DNA of 64,000 nt. Origin: Halomonas sp. LR3S48 (GTDB lineage Bacteria > Pseudomonadota > Gammaproteobacteria > Pseudomonadales > Halomonadaceae). Below are positions 57,123 through 64,000 of this stretch, one piece after another. A program made the translations under genes and the position numbers. The stretch covers positions 2,418,001-2,482,000 of the forward strand of contig NZ_CP107009.1 of the NCBI RefSeq assembly GCF_025725665.1, in the 5' to 3' direction. Under the pieces are notes generated by a model. The model did not search any database. It had not been told where the DNA came from and worked only from the letters and a program-made list of their open reading frames with translations. Each line of letters starts with the position of its first letter. Within the stretch, counting starts at the first letter, position 1.

Positions 57123-57884
57123 TCAATCGATGCCGAACACGCGTTTCGCGGTCGCCGTGCTCTGCGCGGCGATCGCTTCGGGCGTTTCCCCCCGCAGCTT
57201 CGCCACCATCTCGCACACCTGAGTGATGCGCGCCGGCTCGTTGCGCTGGCCCTGGTGGCCGCACAGCGGCATGTCGGGGCTGTCGGTCTCCAGCACGAAG
57301 CCATCCTCGGGCAGGCTCTTCACCGCGCGCCACAGGCGCTGGGCACGCTCGTAGGTGACCGCGCCGCCCAGTCCCACCACGAAACCGAGGTCAAGGAGCT
57401 TCCATGCCTGGTCCGGCGAGCCGGCGAAGGCGTGAATCAGCCCGCCCGCCGGCAGATCGAGCTGGCGCAGCCGCTTGGAGACTTGGTCGTTGGCGTGCAC
57501 GCAGTGGATCACCACCGGTAGATGACGCGACTTGGCCAGACGCAGTTGAGCGTTGAACAGCGTCCATTGGTCGTCGAGGGTTTCCTCGAAGCGTGCATCG
57601 ATGCCGCACTCACCCAACGCTCGCACCTGGGGATGCTCGTCGAGCATGTGACCCAATGCCTCGACATCGCCTTCACCGTGCTCATGCATGAAATAGGGAT
57701 GCAGGCCGAGGCTGACGTGAACATCGCTGCGTTCGCCCAGCGCCAGCACCGCCGGCCAGCGCGCGCGGGTGGTGCCGGGCACCATGAAATGGCCGACCCC
57801 GGCCACCCTGGCGCGTTCGAACATCGCTTCGCGGTCGTCGTCGAAGGCTTCGAAGTCGAGATGGCAGTGAGCGTCTATCAACAT
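57123..57884 (-). CDS. tatD: TatD-family metal-dependent deoxyribonuclease
   Basis: The 253-residue amidohydrolase-type nuclease has the metal ligands in IDAHCHLDF, LGECGIDARFEE, VVIHCVHAND, GLIHAFAGS and the catalytic ETDSPDMPL. Members degrade DNA ends. ATG 57884 was chosen because MLIDAHCHLD starts the family; an in-frame start 11 codons upstream is weaker. mscL lies 46 bases beyond on the same strand. Confidence 0.93.
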   Translation of the reverse strand: MLIDAHCHLDFEAFDDDREAMFERARVAGVGHFMVPGTTRARWPAVLALGERSDVHVSLGLHPYFMHEHGEGDVEALGHMLDEHPQVRALGECGIDARFEETLDDQWTLFNAQLRLAKSRHLPVVIHCVHANDQVSKRLRQLDLPAGGLIHAFAGSPDQAWKLLDLGFVVGLGGAVTYERAQRLWRAVKSLPEDGFVLETDSPDMPLCGHQGQRNEPARITQVCEMVAKLRGETPEAIAAQSTATAKRVFGID

Positions 57885-57930
57885 CCGTGTCGTGCTCCCT
57901 TGCGTGGTAGCGGCCACGCTGGTGCCCGAG

Positions 57931-58419
57931 TCACTCCGACGCGGGTTGCGGTGCAGGCAACTGCGAAGTGCAGGCCGGGCAGCGGGTGGCCGGAATGGGA
58001 ATCTTGCTCAGGCAGTAGGGGCAATCCTTGATCGTGGGTGCAGCAGCCGTCTCGGGGCGATGGGCGAGGTTCTTGAGCCGGTTGATGTTGCGGATCAGCA
58101 GGAAGGTGGCGAAGGCGACGATGACAAACGACAGCAGCGCATTGAGGAACAGGCCGTAGTTGAGTGTCACCGCCCCCGCGGCCTGGGCCTGTTCCAGGGT
58201 GTGATAGACCTCTTCACCAGGACCGTCGCGCAGCACCAGGAACTGGTTGGTGAAGTTCATCCCTCCCGTCGCCAGACCGATCAGCGGGGTGAAGATATCC
58301 TTCACCAGGCTGTTGACGATGGAGGTGAAGGCGGCGCCGATGATGATCCCCACCGCCATGTCGACGACGTTGCCCTTGACCGCAAATTCACGGAACTCCT
58401 TCAGCATCTTCGATGCCAT
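57931..58419 (-). CDS. mscL: Large-conductance mechanosensitive channel MscL with zinc-ribbon tail
   Basis: Opens under hypo-osmotic shock to release solutes. The 162-residue protein has EFAVKGNVVDMAVGIIIGAAF (membrane helix 1) and the second helix NALLSFVIVAFATFLLIRNIN, as in the family (E. coli 136 residues). About 25 extra C-terminal residues carry two CxxC knuckles (DCPYCLSKIP and RCPACTSQ), resembling a zinc ribbon. Useful for a cell that accumulates ectoine. Confidence 0.95.
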   Translation of the reverse strand: MASKMLKEFREFAVKGNVVDMAVGIIIGAAFTSIVNSLVKDIFTPLIGLATGGMNFTNQFLVLRDGPGEEVYHTLEQAQAAGAVTLNYGLFLNALLSFVIVAFATFLLIRNINRLKNLAHRPETAAAPTIKDCPYCLSKIPIPATRCPACTSQLPAPQPASE

Positions 58420-58482
58420 GCCCCCATCCCCTTTTGGCAGCTTCTTACGGCTTGCTCATACCGCTTGGTCGGCGCCCGGAGG

Positions 58483-60072
58483 TCAATGCTCCCGGGTGGC
58501 AGCGAAGCGAATCTCCGGCCAGCGCTCCTGGGTCATCTGAAGATTGACCCTCGTGGGAGCAATGTAGGTCAGGTAGCCGCCACCATCCAGCGCCAGATTG
58601 GCGCTCGCCTTGCGTTTGAACTCATCGAGCTTCTTGGCATCGTCGCAGTAGATCCAGCGTGCGGTCTGCACGTTGACCGGCTCATACATGCAGTCGACCT
58701 TGTACTCTTCCTTGAGGCGATGGGCCACCACGTCGAACTGCAGGGTGCCCACGGCGCCCAGGATCAGGTCGTTGTTGTCCAGCGGCTGGAACAGCTGGGT
58801 AGCGCCCTCCTCGGAGAGCTGCTGCAGCCCTTTCTGCAGTGCCTTGAGCTTGAGCGGGTCCTTCAACTGCACGCGCTTGAACAGCTCCGGGGCGAAGTGC
58901 GGAATGCCGGTGAAACGCATGTCCTCGCCCATGGTGAAGGTATCGCCGATCTGGATGGTGCCATGGTTGTGCAGACCGATGATGTCGCCGGGCCAGGCCT
59001 CCTCCACGTGGGAACGATCGGAAGCCATGAAGGTAAGGGCATCGGCGATCTTGACGTCCTTGCCGATCCGCACGTGGCGCATCTTCATGTTCTTCTCGTA
59101 CTTGCCCGAGCAGACCCGCAGGAAGGCGATGCGATCGCGGTGCTTGGGGTCCATGTTGGCCTGGATCTTGAACACGAAGCCGGTGAAGCGATCGTCCTCG
59201 GCTTCCACGGTACGCGTATCGGTCTCCCGCGGCTGGGGCGGCGGCGCATACTCGACGAAGCCATCGAGCATCTCGCGCACGCCGAAGTTACCCATGGCGG
59301 TTCCGAAGTAGACCGGGGTCAGCTCGCCGCGCAGGTAGGCGTCGAGGTCGAACTCATGTGAGGCGCCACGCACCAGCTCGACCTCCATGCGCAGTTCCTC
59401 GGCCTGCTCGGCACCGAGTATCGCATCGACCTCTGGGTTGTCGAGCCCCTCGATGCGCTTGTCGTCGGGAATGCGGCTGCCCTGTCCCTGGGTGTAGAGG
59501 TGGATGACATCGTTGTAGAGGTGGTAGACCCCCTTGAAGTGGCGCCCCATGCCGATCGGCCAGGTCATCGGCGCGCACTCGATGTTCAGCACCGTCTCGA
59601 CCTCGTCCATCACCTCGATGGGGTCGCGGATGTCGCGGTCCATCTTGTTGACGAAGGTGAGGATCGGCGTGGTGCGCAGGCGACACACCTCCATCAGCTT
59701 GATGGTACGCGCCTCGACGCCCTTGGCGCCGTCGATCACCATCAGCGCCGAGTCCACCGCCGTCAGCGTGCGGTAGGTATCCTCGGAAAAGTCCTCGTGC
59801 CCCGGGGTGTCGAGCAGGTTGACGATACGCCCACCATAGGGGAACTGCATCACCGAGGTGGTCACCGAGATACCCCGCTCCTGCTCCATCTTCATCCAGT
59901 CGGAGGTGGCGTGGCGGTCGTTGCGCTTGCTCTTCACCGAGCCGGCGAGCTGGATGGCGTTTCCAAACAGCAGCATCTTCTCGGTGATGGTGGTCTTGCC
60001 CGCATCGGGGTGCGAGATAATGGCGAAAGTCCTACGCAGCCCGACTTCGCGGGCCAGATCGGCAGCTGACAT
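58483..60072 (-). CDS. prfC: Peptide chain release factor 3
   Basis: GTPase that recycles class I release factors from the ribosome. The 529-residue protein has the G1 loop [15 protein letters not shown], switch [13 protein letters not shown]3 [12 protein letters not shown] and G4 NKMDRD. ATG 60072 gives the family length (E. coli 529). The frame remains open upstream for about 130 codons, but that part opposes the RegB-like gene. Confidence 0.97.
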   Translation of the reverse strand: MSAADLAREVGLRRTFAIISHPDAGKTTITEKMLLFGNAIQLAGSVKSKRNDRHATSDWMKMEQERGISVTTSVMQFPYGGRIVNLLDTPGHEDFSEDTYRTLTAVDSALMVIDGAKGVEARTIKLMEVCRLRTTPILTFVNKMDRDIRDPIEVMDEVETVLNIECAPMTWPIGMGRHFKGVYHLYNDVIHLYTQGQGSRIPDDKRIEGLDNPEVDAILGAEQAEELRMEVELVRGASHEFDLDAYLRGELTPVYFGTAMGNFGVREMLDGFVEYAPPPQPRETDTRTVEAEDDRFTGFVFKIQANMDPKHRDRIAFLRVCSGKYEKNMKMRHVRIGKDVKIADALTFMASDRSHVEEAWPGDIIGLHNHGTIQIGDTFTMGEDMRFTGIPHFAPELFKRVQLKDPLKLKALQKGLQQLSEEGATQLFQPLDNNDLILGAVGTLQFDVVAHRLKEEYKVDCMYEPVNVQTARWIYCDDAKKLDEFKRKASANLALDGGGYLTYIAPTRVNLQMTQERWPEIRFAATREH

Positions 60073-60222
60073 TAGTTCGTTATCATCGTCATTGGCACCG
60101 CTAGCGGTGCGTGAATGGTGAATTGGCACGCATTCTACGGCTTTGCCCCGCACAGTTGTAGGGCAGCGGCGAGAAAGGGCCCGAGACGGTATCATGGCGG
60201 TACGAACGCCCCAGGAGATGTC

Positions 60223-61488
60223 ATGCCCACCGCCCTGCCTCTGCCGCTCTCGACCCCCAGCCGCAACCTGGTTCGCCTGACCATCGTGCGCGGCATCACC
60301 TGGACCGGCTTCCTGGCGGCAGTCATCGTCGGTATCGAGCTGCTTCACTTCGAGCTCGAAGTGACCGCGGTCATCGGCGTCATCGTCAGCATGGGGCTGG
60401 TCAACCTGGTCACCTGGTGGCGCCTCGGCCGCCAATGGGCGGTCAGTCACATCGAGTACGTGATCCACCTGCTCATCGATATCTTCGGCCTGACACTACT
60501 CTTCTATCTTACCGGCGGCTCGAACAACCCCTTCATCAACTACTACCTGGTCCCGGTCACCATCGCCGCGGCCACCCTGCCCTGGCGCTACGCCTGGATC
60601 GTCGCCTCGGCCGCCATGGCGTCGTATACGCTGCTGATGTGGGACTACCAGCCGGTACCGCAGTTCGCCCACTATCACGAGGGATTCGGCATCAACCTGC
60701 ATGTGCTGGGCATGTGGATCAACTTCGGCCTCTCGGCCGGACTGGTGACCTTCTTCATCTACAAGATGGCCCATGCCCTGCGCAGCCGGGAGCGAGCACT
60801 CTCCCAGACCCGCGAGTCGGCACTGCGCAACGAACAGATCGTCGCCGTAGCGACCCAGGCGGCCGGTACCGCCCACGAACTCGGCACACCCCTTTCGACC
60901 ATGGCGGTACTGCTCAGCGAGATGCGCCAGGACGCACGTGACGATCCCGAGCTGCTCGAGGACATCGATCTGCTGCGCCGTCAGGTCGATGTGTGCAAGT
61001 CCCGCCTGCGCTACCTGGTGGAGAGCGCCGACCGGCGGCGCATGGCCGAGCCGGAAGTGCGCGACGCCCGCGACTGGCTGCAGGGCGTGGTGCAACGTTG
61101 GCTGGTGCTGCGGCCGGACGTCAGCCACCGCCTCGAGATTGCCAATCAGCGCGGCACGCCTTGGCTCAAGGTCGACACGACCCTCGACCAGGCCATTACC
61201 AACCTGCTCAACAACGCGGCCGACGCCAACCCGGACGACATCAGCATCGGGCTGGACTGGAATGCCCAGGATGTGGTGATCGACATCCGCGATCATGGGC
61301 CTGGGGTCACCCTGGATATCGCCGATCAGTTGGGGGAAACCTTCGTCTCGACCAAGAGCAAGGGACTCGGCATCGGGCTGTTCCTCACCCATGCCACGAT
61401 CAACCGCTTCGGCGGCGGCGTGAGCCTGTATAATCATCCGGATGGGGGGACGCTGACCGAAGTGATCCTGCCGCACAGTGAGCCCTGA
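60223..61488 (+). CDS. regB: RegB/PrrB/RoxS-type redox sensor histidine kinase
   Basis: The 421-residue membrane kinase has six predicted helices (about 20-180), the ubiquinone-linked signature [12 protein letters not shown] (about 98-109), the phosphoacceptor H218 in [16 protein letters not shown], the redox cysteine C258 in [14 protein letters not shown] and HATPase motifs [10 protein letters not shown] and [11 protein letters not shown]. RegB/PrrB kinases sense respiratory redox state. ATG 60223 follows CAGGAG. Directly followed by its response regulator. Confidence 0.92.
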   Translation: MPTALPLPLSTPSRNLVRLTIVRGITWTGFLAAVIVGIELLHFELEVTAVIGVIVSMGLVNLVTWWRLGRQWAVSHIEYVIHLLIDIFGLTLLFYLTGGSNNPFINYYLVPVTIAAATLPWRYAWIVASAAMASYTLLMWDYQPVPQFAHYHEGFGINLHVLGMWINFGLSAGLVTFFIYKMAHALRSRERALSQTRESALRNEQIVAVATQAAGTAHELGTPLSTMAVLLSEMRQDARDDPELLEDIDLLRRQVDVCKSRLRYLVESADRRRMAEPEVRDARDWLQGVVQRWLVLRPDVSHRLEIANQRGTPWLKVDTTLDQAITNLLNNAADANPDDISIGLDWNAQDVVIDIRDHGPGVTLDIADQLGETFVSTKSKGLGIGLFLTHATINRFGGGVSLYNHPDGGTLTEVILPHSEP

Positions 61489-61507
61489 GCGACGCGACGA
61501 GGTTGCC

Positions 61508-62047
61508 ATGCAAGACGCCGATACCCGCCTGTTGATCATCGACGACGATGAAATGTTCTGCCACGTACTCTCGCGCGCCATGGTCAGGCGCGGCTACGAG
61601 GTGCTGGTGGCGAATGACGCGGAGCAGGCCCTGTCGCTGGCTCGGCGTCACCGCCCGGAGCTGGCCACCCTCGACCTCAAGCTGGAACACAGCTCGGGCC
61701 TGAAACTGCTGCCGGAACTGCTCGAAGTGGTGCCAAGCTGTCGCATCGTGGTGCTGACCGGCTACTCGAGCATCGCCACCGCCGTCGAAGCGATCAAGCT
61801 CGGTGCCGTCAATTACCTGTGCAAGCCCGCCGACGCCGAAGAAATTCTTGTCGCACTAGGACGCGAGGAGGGCGACCCGGAAGCCGAGGTGGCCGACAAC
61901 CCGCCGTCGATCAACCGTATCGCCTGGGAGCATATCCAGAAGGTACTGCAGGAGCACGACGGCAACATCTCCGCCACCGCGCGTGCCCTGGGCATGCATC
62001 GCCGCACCCTTCAGCGCAAGCTGCAGAAGCGACCGGTGCGGCGGTAA
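61508..62047 (+). CDS. regA: RegA/PrrA/RoxR-type response regulator
   Basis: The 179-residue regulator has a receiver domain with acidic pocket IIDDDEMF, phosphoacceptor D56 (ATLDLKLEHSSG) and KPAD, and a C-terminal Fis-type helix-turn-helix (ISATARALGMHRRTLQRKLQKR). ATG 61508 follows GAGG; a GTG at 61478 overlaps the kinase stop and is the alternative. Likely partner of the preceding kinase; targets usually include respiratory genes. Confidence 0.93.
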   Translation: MQDADTRLLIIDDDEMFCHVLSRAMVRRGYEVLVANDAEQALSLARRHRPELATLDLKLEHSSGLKLLPELLEVVPSCRIVVLTGYSSIATAVEAIKLGAVNYLCKPADAEEILVALGREEGDPEAEVADNPPSINRIAWEHIQKVLQEHDGNISATARALGMHRRTLQRKLQKRPVRR

Positions 62048-62821
62048 TTATTGAGCTGTCCAGCCCAAATCGATATTCCAACTCGAGCCGGTCACCGCAC
62101 CCGCCGCGTCAGAGGCCAGGTAAGCGACCAGCCCCGACACCTCCTCGGGCTCGATCAGGCGCTTGACCGCGGCGTTCTTGAGCATGACCTGCTCCACCAC
62201 GTCCTGTTCGTTCATGCCGTGCAGCCGGGCCTGATCGGATATCTGATTCTCCACCAGCGGTGTCTTGACGTAGGCCGGGCAGATGGCATTGGCAGTGATC
62301 CCCTGGGAGCCGCCCTCCAGCGCCGCCGTCTTGGTCAGCCCGATCATGCCGTGCTTGGCGCTGATGTAGGCCGACTTCCCCGGCGAAGCGACCTGGGCAT
62401 GCACCGAGGCGATATTGACGATCCGCCCCCAGCCATTCTGGCGCATCGAGGGCCACGCCGCCTGGGTCAACAGGAAAGGCGCCGTCAGCATCAGGTCGAT
62501 GATCTGGCGCCACTTGGCCTCTGGAAAATCCTCGATCGGCGACACGTGCTGGATGCCGGCATTGTTGACCAGAATATCGACCCGGCCGAAGCGTTTGATG
62601 GCCTCCGCCACGGCGGCCTTGCATGCCTCGCCGTCGGTGAGATCGGCCTGGAAGAACGCCGCACCGACGGCATCGGCCTTCTCCTTGGCCTGATCGTTGA
62701 AATCGACGCCCAGCACTTGATGGCCGAGCTCGCGAAACTGGCGAACCACTGCCTCGCCGATACCGCTGGCGGTTCCCGTCACCAGAGCGACGCGTGGCAC
62801 GGAGTTCGTTGCATTGGTCAT
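62048..62821 (-). CDS. bdhA: 3-hydroxybutyrate dehydrogenase
   Basis: The 257-residue SDR enzyme oxidises D-3-hydroxybutyrate, used in polyhydroxybutyrate turnover. It has VTGTASGIGEAVVRQF, NNAGIQHVSPIEDFPEAKW, catalytic YISAKHG and ICPAYVKTPLVENQI, which together are typical of this dehydrogenase. Its stop codon directly abuts the regA stop. PHB storage is common in Halomonas; PHB synthesis genes are not in this window. Confidence 0.92.
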   Translation of the reverse strand: MTNATNSVPRVALVTGTASGIGEAVVRQFRELGHQVLGVDFNDQAKEKADAVGAAFFQADLTDGEACKAAVAEAIKRFGRVDILVNNAGIQHVSPIEDFPEAKWRQIIDLMLTAPFLLTQAAWPSMRQNGWGRIVNIASVHAQVASPGKSAYISAKHGMIGLTKTAALEGGSQGITANAICPAYVKTPLVENQISDQARLHGMNEQDVVEQVMLKNAAVKRLIEPEEVSGLVAYLASDAAGAVTGSSWNIDLGWTAQ

Positions 62822-62904
62822 GGGTAAATCCTTCTACACGACGTTGGGAAAGCCGCCTCCAGCATAAGCCCGGGGCGGCGACCAGAGCCAGCCAGACCAT
62901 GGCC

Positions 62905-63351
62905 TCACATTGCGCCTTCCGGCGTCATGACCCTATCCATCAAGCGCTGTGCCAGACGGCTTCCCTCCTCGCGGGACTCGAGATCGGAGAGATCGTCGAG
63001 CAGTTCGCAGCGCCACAGCCAGAGGCCCTCCTCCAGCACTTCGGCGACGAAGGGATAACGGCCCGAGGGCAGCGCGAAGGCGCGTCGCTCCCCCTCGGCG
63101 GGTGCCGCCGCACTACCGAAGATCGGGAACAGCACCAGCGACAGCGAAACGGGACTGATCAGGGCACCGACCAGGTAGTCGCGCCCCGCCGACCCGATGC
63201 CATCGTCGGGACAAGCCTGAAAGCACAGGGCATCGGCATCGAGATGGGGGTTGGCGTTCGGTGAGGTCTCGAGCGCAGCGCCAAACCGCTGCTTCCAGGC
63301 CTGGGTCATCTCGAGCAGGCGCCGGTACTGCTCGGGCGTCGGGGCCAGCAT
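62905..63351 (-). CDS. Small HybE-like ([NiFe]-hydrogenase chaperone family) protein
   Basis: The 148-residue protein resembles the HybE chaperone family in its spacing of short conserved blocks: NPHLDADALCFQA, then LVGALISPVSLSLVLFP, then ALPSGRYPFVAEV and a cysteine (WRCELLDDL). No hydrogenase genes are near. Sequence similarity is remote and the family assignment is tentative; the protein may have a general role in assembly of another enzyme. Confidence 0.5.
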   Translation of the reverse strand: MLAPTPEQYRRLLEMTQAWKQRFGAALETSPNANPHLDADALCFQACPDDGIGSAGRDYLVGALISPVSLSLVLFPIFGSAAAPAEGERRAFALPSGRYPFVAEVLEEGLWLWRCELLDDLSDLESREEGSRLAQRLMDRVMTPEGAM

Positions 63352-63445
63352 GACACACTCCTTCTAGGCTAATGAGCAGGGATCCATTCGGCATGACGCC
63401 CCACGACTGCTATTCTGGCAGGTCCATGCGCGACGAGGAATGCCC

Positions 63446-64000
63446 ATGCTGCCCCAGCGACGCCTAGAGCTGGCCGTCTCCATCGCCCGGGAAGCCGGGG
63501 AGCGAATCGTGGAGGCCAGGCAAAGCCAGACCTTCAACCAGCAGTTCAAGAGCGGCCAGGAACTGGTCACCGACGTGGACGTGGCCGTGGACACCCTGAT
63601 CAGTGAACGCCTGGAGGCCAGCCTGCCCGGTGAGCAACGCCTCAGCGAAGAGCTCGCACCGGACCGCGAGGTGATGCGCACGGCCGATGCGCTCTGGGTC
63701 ATCGACCCGATCGACGGCACCGTCAACTTTGCCCATGGTTTGCACCATGTGGCCGTGTCCATCGCCTGGGTCAGCGAGGGCAAGACCCGCCTGGGGGTGG
63801 TGCATGCCCCCTTCCTTGGCGAGACCTACACCGCGCTCTACGGACAAGGGGCCTGGCGCAACGGCAAGCCGATTCACGCCAGCCGTACCACCAACCTCGA
63901 GCGGTGCCTGGTGGGCACCGGCTTCCCCTACCGACGCGACAGCCGCCCGCCATTGATGCGCCGCCTGGTGGCCATCCTGGAACACTGCCAGGATGTACGG
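63446..64000 (+). CDS. Inositol monophosphatase family protein, 5' part (cut by window edge)
   Basis: About 185 N-terminal residues are present and the frame continues past the right edge. The family motifs are visible: LVTDVDVAVDTLI, the metal-binding glutamates in LSEELAPD and WVIDPIDGTVNFAHG. It is of the SuhB/inositol monophosphatase type; several paralogs occur in such genomes and suhB itself cannot be confirmed. ATG 63446 fits the family; divergent from the HybE-like gene by 94 bases. Confidence 0.85.
   Translation, partial: MLPQRRLELAVSIAREAGERIVEARQSQTFNQQFKSGQELVTDVDVAVDTLISERLEASLPGEQRLSEELAPDREVMRTADALWVIDPIDGTVNFAHGLHHVAVSIAWVSEGKTRLGVVHAPFLGETYTALYGQGAWRNGKPIHASRTTNLERCLVGTGFPYRRDSRPPLMRRLVAILEHCQDVR

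Overview
This window is ordinary-looking chromosome of a moderately halophilic gammaproteobacterium, most likely Halomonas or a close relative (Halomonadaceae). The reasons are a complete ectABC ectoine operon whose proteins closely follow the Halomonas pattern, high GC content, and Pseudomonas/Halomonas-type gene neighbourhoods: ruvCAB-ybgC-tolQRAB-pal-cpoB, ubiG-mupP with yciK, and galU beside a ugd-like gene. I saw no rRNA, tRNA, CRISPR array or insertion sequence. Genes at both ends are cut by the window edge: metH at the left and an inositol-monophosphatase family gene at the right.

Layout. 1-6 kb: metH (5' part), nfuA and sufE (Fe-S cluster assembly), separated by a divergent pair made of a KfrA-like coiled-coil DNA-binding protein and a lone tyrosine recombinase with a striking tandem-palindrome intergenic region; then a ribbon-helix-helix protein and a DJ-1/PfpI protein. 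6-11 kb: a co-directional run on the minus strand, read as retropepsin-like lipoprotein, inactive transglutaminase with seven membrane helices, RimK-like ATP-grasp ligase, zur, hisI, yidD. The first three form the least understood system in the window. 11-15 kb: ectABC and gorA. 15-19 kb: carbonic anhydrase, pepQ, a YheT-type hydrolase, msrA. 19-28.5 kb: galU, a ugd-like gene that has lost key catalytic residues, an unknown coiled-coil membrane protein, tamA and tamB, all on the minus strand and closely spaced.

28.5-41 kb: ubiG-mupP on plus, then a long minus-strand envelope and recombination block (yciK, cpoB, pal, tolB, tolA with a 12-copy 30-bp repeat, tolR, tolQ, ybgC, ruvB, ruvA, ruvC, aspS, an FmdB zinc ribbon). 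41-48 kb: a plus-strand hydroxyacid dehydrogenase/ribokinase/nucleoside hydrolase trio, acylphosphatase, a leucine-dehydrogenase-like enzyme, a YihY membrane protein, and a fused NMN adenylyltransferase-Nudix protein whose Nudix box is altered. A 125-bp structured element exactly fills the gap between the stop codons of the nadM-type gene and a HypT-like LysR regulator. 48-64 kb: cardiolipin synthase, class I fumarase, nei, uvrB, an OsmC protein with a cysteine-less HMA-like partner, ygfZ, tatD, mscL with a zinc-ribbon tail, prfC, a RegB/RegA-type redox two-component pair, 3-hydroxybutyrate dehydrogenase, a HybE-like orphan and the partial inositol-monophosphatase gene.

Functionally the window combines osmoprotection (ectoine, MscL), envelope integrity (Tol-Pal, TamAB, cardiolipin, UDP-glucose), DNA repair (RuvABC, UvrB, Nei) and redox/thiol homeostasis (Gor, MsrA, OsmC, RegBA, HypT-like regulator). 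The best leads for undescribed biology are the retropepsin/transglutaminase/ATP-grasp operon, the degenerate Ugd protein, the KfrA-recombinase module with its nested palindromes, and the structured element at 47771-47895. All functional calls come from reading the sequence; no database search was run.
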